Positions 41,195 through 42,882 of a stretch of 42,882 bases of DNA are shown here, piece by piece; positions within the stretch are counted from its first letter, which is position 1; each line of letters starts with the position of its first letter. A program made the translations under genes and the position numbers. Source of the stretch: Pseudomonadota bacterium (GTDB lineage: Bacteria; Myxococcota_A; Bradymonadia; UBA4248); NCBI GenBank assembly GCA_017464085.1, contig JAFUEE010000002.1, positions 1 to 42,882 on the forward strand, in the 5' to 3' direction. The notes under the pieces are model-generated. The model made no database searches. It worked only from the letters and a program-made list of their open reading frames with translations, and had not been told where the DNA came from.

Positions 41195-41220
41195 GCGCTA
41201 TGGCTTACGCCATACGCGCA
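41194..41220. repeat. Bulged TAT/ATA hairpin
   Basis: Outer TGCGC, inner TATGGC, loop TTAC, GCCATA, bulged C, GCGCA. It follows the terminator hairpin directly. From 41221 to 41435 I see only the decayed 3' end of an rpn-like frame on the minus strand (IYREALSEQNEG and onward). Confidence 0.7.
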
Positions 41221-41435
41221 AAATCACCTTTCATACGCGCGCTCTATTTCAAAGACTGCTCTGAAGACAAAGACAACACTGTATCATTGCATCATGCCCG
41301 CACACGATGCAGCGCCACGCTCCCGATGGCTCAGCCAGCGCCACGCTCCCACAACCGCTCCCGCAAAAAGAGATGCCTCAATGCTCATTATGTCTCTGCC
41401 TCCATCTGCACCCCTCATTTTGTTCAGACAATGCC

Positions 41436-41845
41436 TCTCTATATATTTCCTGTTCCTCTTTCGGAATCATGAGCAAAGACATGGCCTTTTCGGATGATAC
41501 GCATAAGGAAGTTCTGAATAATTCGAAAACCTCCTGGGGATGCGGGCGTCTCGCCCGCACAAAACTTATGCGTCTGAAATAGCTCTGAATAATTCGAAAA
41601 CCTCCTGGGGATGCGGGCGTCTCGCCCGCACAAAACTTATGCGTCTGAAATACTATTGTCCAAAAAACGGCAATTGTTCAGACCTTCCTTAAAGACTGCA
41701 TCAACCCTCTAATAGAATTCAATATACCTTCCTTTATACCTTCCTTTATACCTTCCATTCTACGTTCATTTCCATACAGTTCAGTAATATAATCCTGATC
41801 AAACAATGTTGTCATGATATCCATAATTTCAGTCTCCCTTTGTTT
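41436..41845 (-). pseudogene. Tandem duplicate of the rpn gene 3' end, interrupted by an element
   Basis: This segment repeats 41863-42110, which codes for the last third of the neighbouring Rpn protein (KQRETEIMDIMTTLFDQDYI, then YGNERRMEG, a run of EGIKEG units, then SIRGLMQSL and MSLLMIPKEEQEIYRE). It has fewer EGIKEG units and contains the 190-bp element at 41503-41692. It has no start of its own, so it is not a gene. The duplication also changed the end of the intact gene: that gene now runs a few bases into this copy in another frame and stops at 41829. Confidence 0.8.
41503..41692 (+). mobile_element. MITE-like TTAA element, copy 3, with an internal 71-bp duplication
   Basis: It runs from ATAA (41503-41506, a one-base change from TTAA) to TTAA (41689-41692). 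It equals the 119-bp element of 23056-23174 plus a 71-bp internal tandem duplication carrying a second GCGGGCG/CGCCCGC hairpin. The empty target is preserved at 41930-41933 in the neighbouring rpn copy: GATACACTTAAAGACTGC there corresponds to GATACGCATAA, the element, then TTAAAGACTGC here. This shows a TTAA target and its duplication. Confidence 0.85.
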
Positions 41846-42734
41846 TCTCTTTCGATAAGACTTCTCTATATATTTCCTGTTCCTCTTTCGGAATCATGAG
41901 CAAAGACATGGCCTTATCGGCTGATACACTTAAAGACTGCATCAACCCTCTAATAGAATTCAATATACCTTCCAATTTACCTTTCTTTATACCTTCCTTT
42001 ATACCTTCCAGCTTACCTTCCATTCTACGTTCATTTCCATACAGTTCAGTAATATAATCCTGATCAAACAAAGTTGTCATGATATCCATAATTTCAGTCT
42101 CCCTTTGTTTAAGGTATTCGACAAGGATTTGTTTATCCCGACAAACTCTCAGTGTTTCTTCAATCGCTTTGCGCGTCGGACCATTTTTCTTGACCTGCTC
42201 CGTCAACACCTTGCAGAATATGATATATTGATTGATGATATCATCCGTATCCTGTTCATAGATGACATGCACCTTGACGTCGATGTCGCACTCGACACTA
42301 TCCCCGAAGAACAGATCTTTAAATGACAGCACTGGGGGCTGAGATACGCGTTCCCCGGTAAAGACGACATAAAGCTCAGGCTTGGGACAATGCACCTTGC
42401 TATCCTTATAGAGCAGAATCTTGCGCTCCGTGAAGAAGTTGTTCAGAGCCTGCGCGACATAGATGAGCAGCCGAATGACAATATTGGGCGACCACGAACT
42501 CTGAGCCTCTACCATCATGATCAGCCGGTCACCGCCAACCATAAAGCCGAGGTCGTTATAGATGTGTTCCGCAAGCACACACTTGGCCGTCACGACCCGA
42601 AGATCGCCCTCAGCCGTCGTCCTGTCTTCCGGGTGCAGCGTCTGATAAAGCTCAAGCAGATACTTGGGAATCGTGAACAAATCCGTAAAGACGCTGTCTT
42701 TTGCTTTGTGATTGGGTTCAATAGAAGTCGCCAT
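41829..42734 (-). CDS. Rpn-family recombination-promoting nuclease/putative transposase (PD-(D/E)XK)
   Basis: Rpn proteins are PD-(D/E)XK DNA endonucleases linked to RecA-independent recombination. The nuclease core spans residues about 15-130: FTDLFTIPKYLLELYQTL, then the acidic residue in YNDLGFMVG, then the ExQ motif in LIMMVEAQSSWSPNIVIRLL. After a linker, the C-terminal third is charged and repetitive (EGKLEGIKEGIKKGKLEGIL), as is usual for this family. The last residues (LSKEKTKGD) come from a frame change caused by the tandem duplication of the gene's 3' end. The ATG at 42734 has only a weak GGAAG upstream. AT-rich composition and neighbouring element copies mark it as accessory DNA. 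Confidence 0.88.
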   Translation of the reverse strand: MATSIEPNHKAKDSVFTDLFTIPKYLLELYQTLHPEDRTTAEGDLRVVTAKCVLAEHIYNDLGFMVGGDRLIMMVEAQSSWSPNIVIRLLIYVAQALNNFFTERKILLYKDSKVHCPKPELYVVFTGERVSQPPVLSFKDLFFGDSVECDIDVKVHVIYEQDTDDIINQYIIFCKVLTEQVKKNGPTRKAIEETLRVCRDKQILVEYLKQRETEIMDIMTTLFDQDYITELYGNERRMEGKLEGIKEGIKKGKLEGILNSIRGLMQSLSVSADKAMSLLMIPKEEQEIYREVLSKEKTKGD

Positions 42735-42826
42735 ACGTCACTCACTTCCAAAAGCCGCTCCCCTGCGGCGCTTCGAAATTATAGCCGACAGCAGCCCGCT
42801 TGACAATCACCATTATCACAAGGCAA

Positions 42827-42882
42827 CGTCGGCGTATCGCGCAGCGATAGCCGACGCACGCAGGCCGTATGCGCCACAAGCG
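42827..42882. repeat. Bulged TAT/ATA hairpins at the right edge
   Basis: 42827-42856: outer CGTCGGC, bulged G, inner TATCGC, loop GCA, GCGATA, GCCGACG. A second begins near 42858 (GCACGCAGGCC, bulged G, TATGCGCC) and is cut by the window end; its left arm resembles that of the 2357-2394 member. They lie upstream of the rpn gene; 42735-42826 shows nothing else. Confidence 0.75.

Noticed and set aside
1..42882. tRNA, rRNA, CRISPR array or replication origin
   Set aside because: None was seen on reading both strands; a tRNAscan-SE or Infernal run would be needed to exclude a divergent RNA gene.

Overview
The window most likely comes from a myxobacterium-like lineage (Myxococcota, the former Deltaproteobacteria). 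This is inferred from gene content. It carries a pseudokinase fused to a GYF_2-type domain and an AgmX/PglI-type C-terminal domain, a TPR/PEGA-type membrane protein, and several large cysteine-rich lipoproteins, two of them with FG-GAP propellers. The core genes are fairly GC-rich. The genes at 341-2014 and 7335-9677 and the Rpn-type gene at the right end are visibly more AT-rich and sit among decayed mobile genes, so they look acquired. Rpn nucleases, AAA-ATPase-like/PD-(D/E)XK proteins and ankyrin proteins together suggest a host-associated or gut organism, but I cannot name a genus.

Layout. 1-2577: accessory genes (an acidic protein, a degenerate nuclease-fold protein, a frameshifted small gene) and a hairpin-rich intergenic region. 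2578-6217: a 119-bp TTAA-ended element abutting the 3' end of mfd. 6218-7334: remnants of an AAA-ATPase-like gene and an IS3-type orfA, then a good sigma-70 promoter. 7335-9677: an ankyrin protein with an Asp/Cys tract and a winged-helix-like region. 9785-9940: another decayed nuclease fragment. 10195-13911 (minus): an operon of a two-AAA protein resembling the ATPase of contractile injection systems, a small exported protein, and a MoxR ATPase. 14092-15417: a degenerate Rossmann-like protein. 15728-19250 (plus): zinc-ribbon protein, lipoprotein, pseudokinase and ECF sigma factor, probably one signalling operon. 19372-19791 (minus): two small ORFs, one a 27-residue membrane peptide. 19891-26177: two tandem paralogous lipoproteins of about 975 residues. 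26598-28615 (minus): a gp5/VgrG-like spike protein and a TPR/PEGA membrane protein. 28983-34850: two more cysteine-rich lipoproteins flanking a HAD phosphatase and ferritin. 34957-41117: malQ, a small exported protein and a membrane-anchored BNR/Ycf48-like propeller. 41118-42882: terminator, a tandemly duplicated rpn 3' end carrying another copy of the TTAA element, the rpn gene, and more hairpins.

The most unusual signals are outside genes. First, about 25 intergenic hairpins share one architecture: a GC-rich outer stem, a single bulged G (or C on the other strand), and an inner stem that opens with TAT and closes with ATA. Both stems differ from copy to copy but stay complementary. Second, a 119-bp element with TTAA ends occurs three times. 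One copy supplies the stop codon of mfd, and another can be compared directly with its empty site because the target sequence is duplicated 430 bp away.
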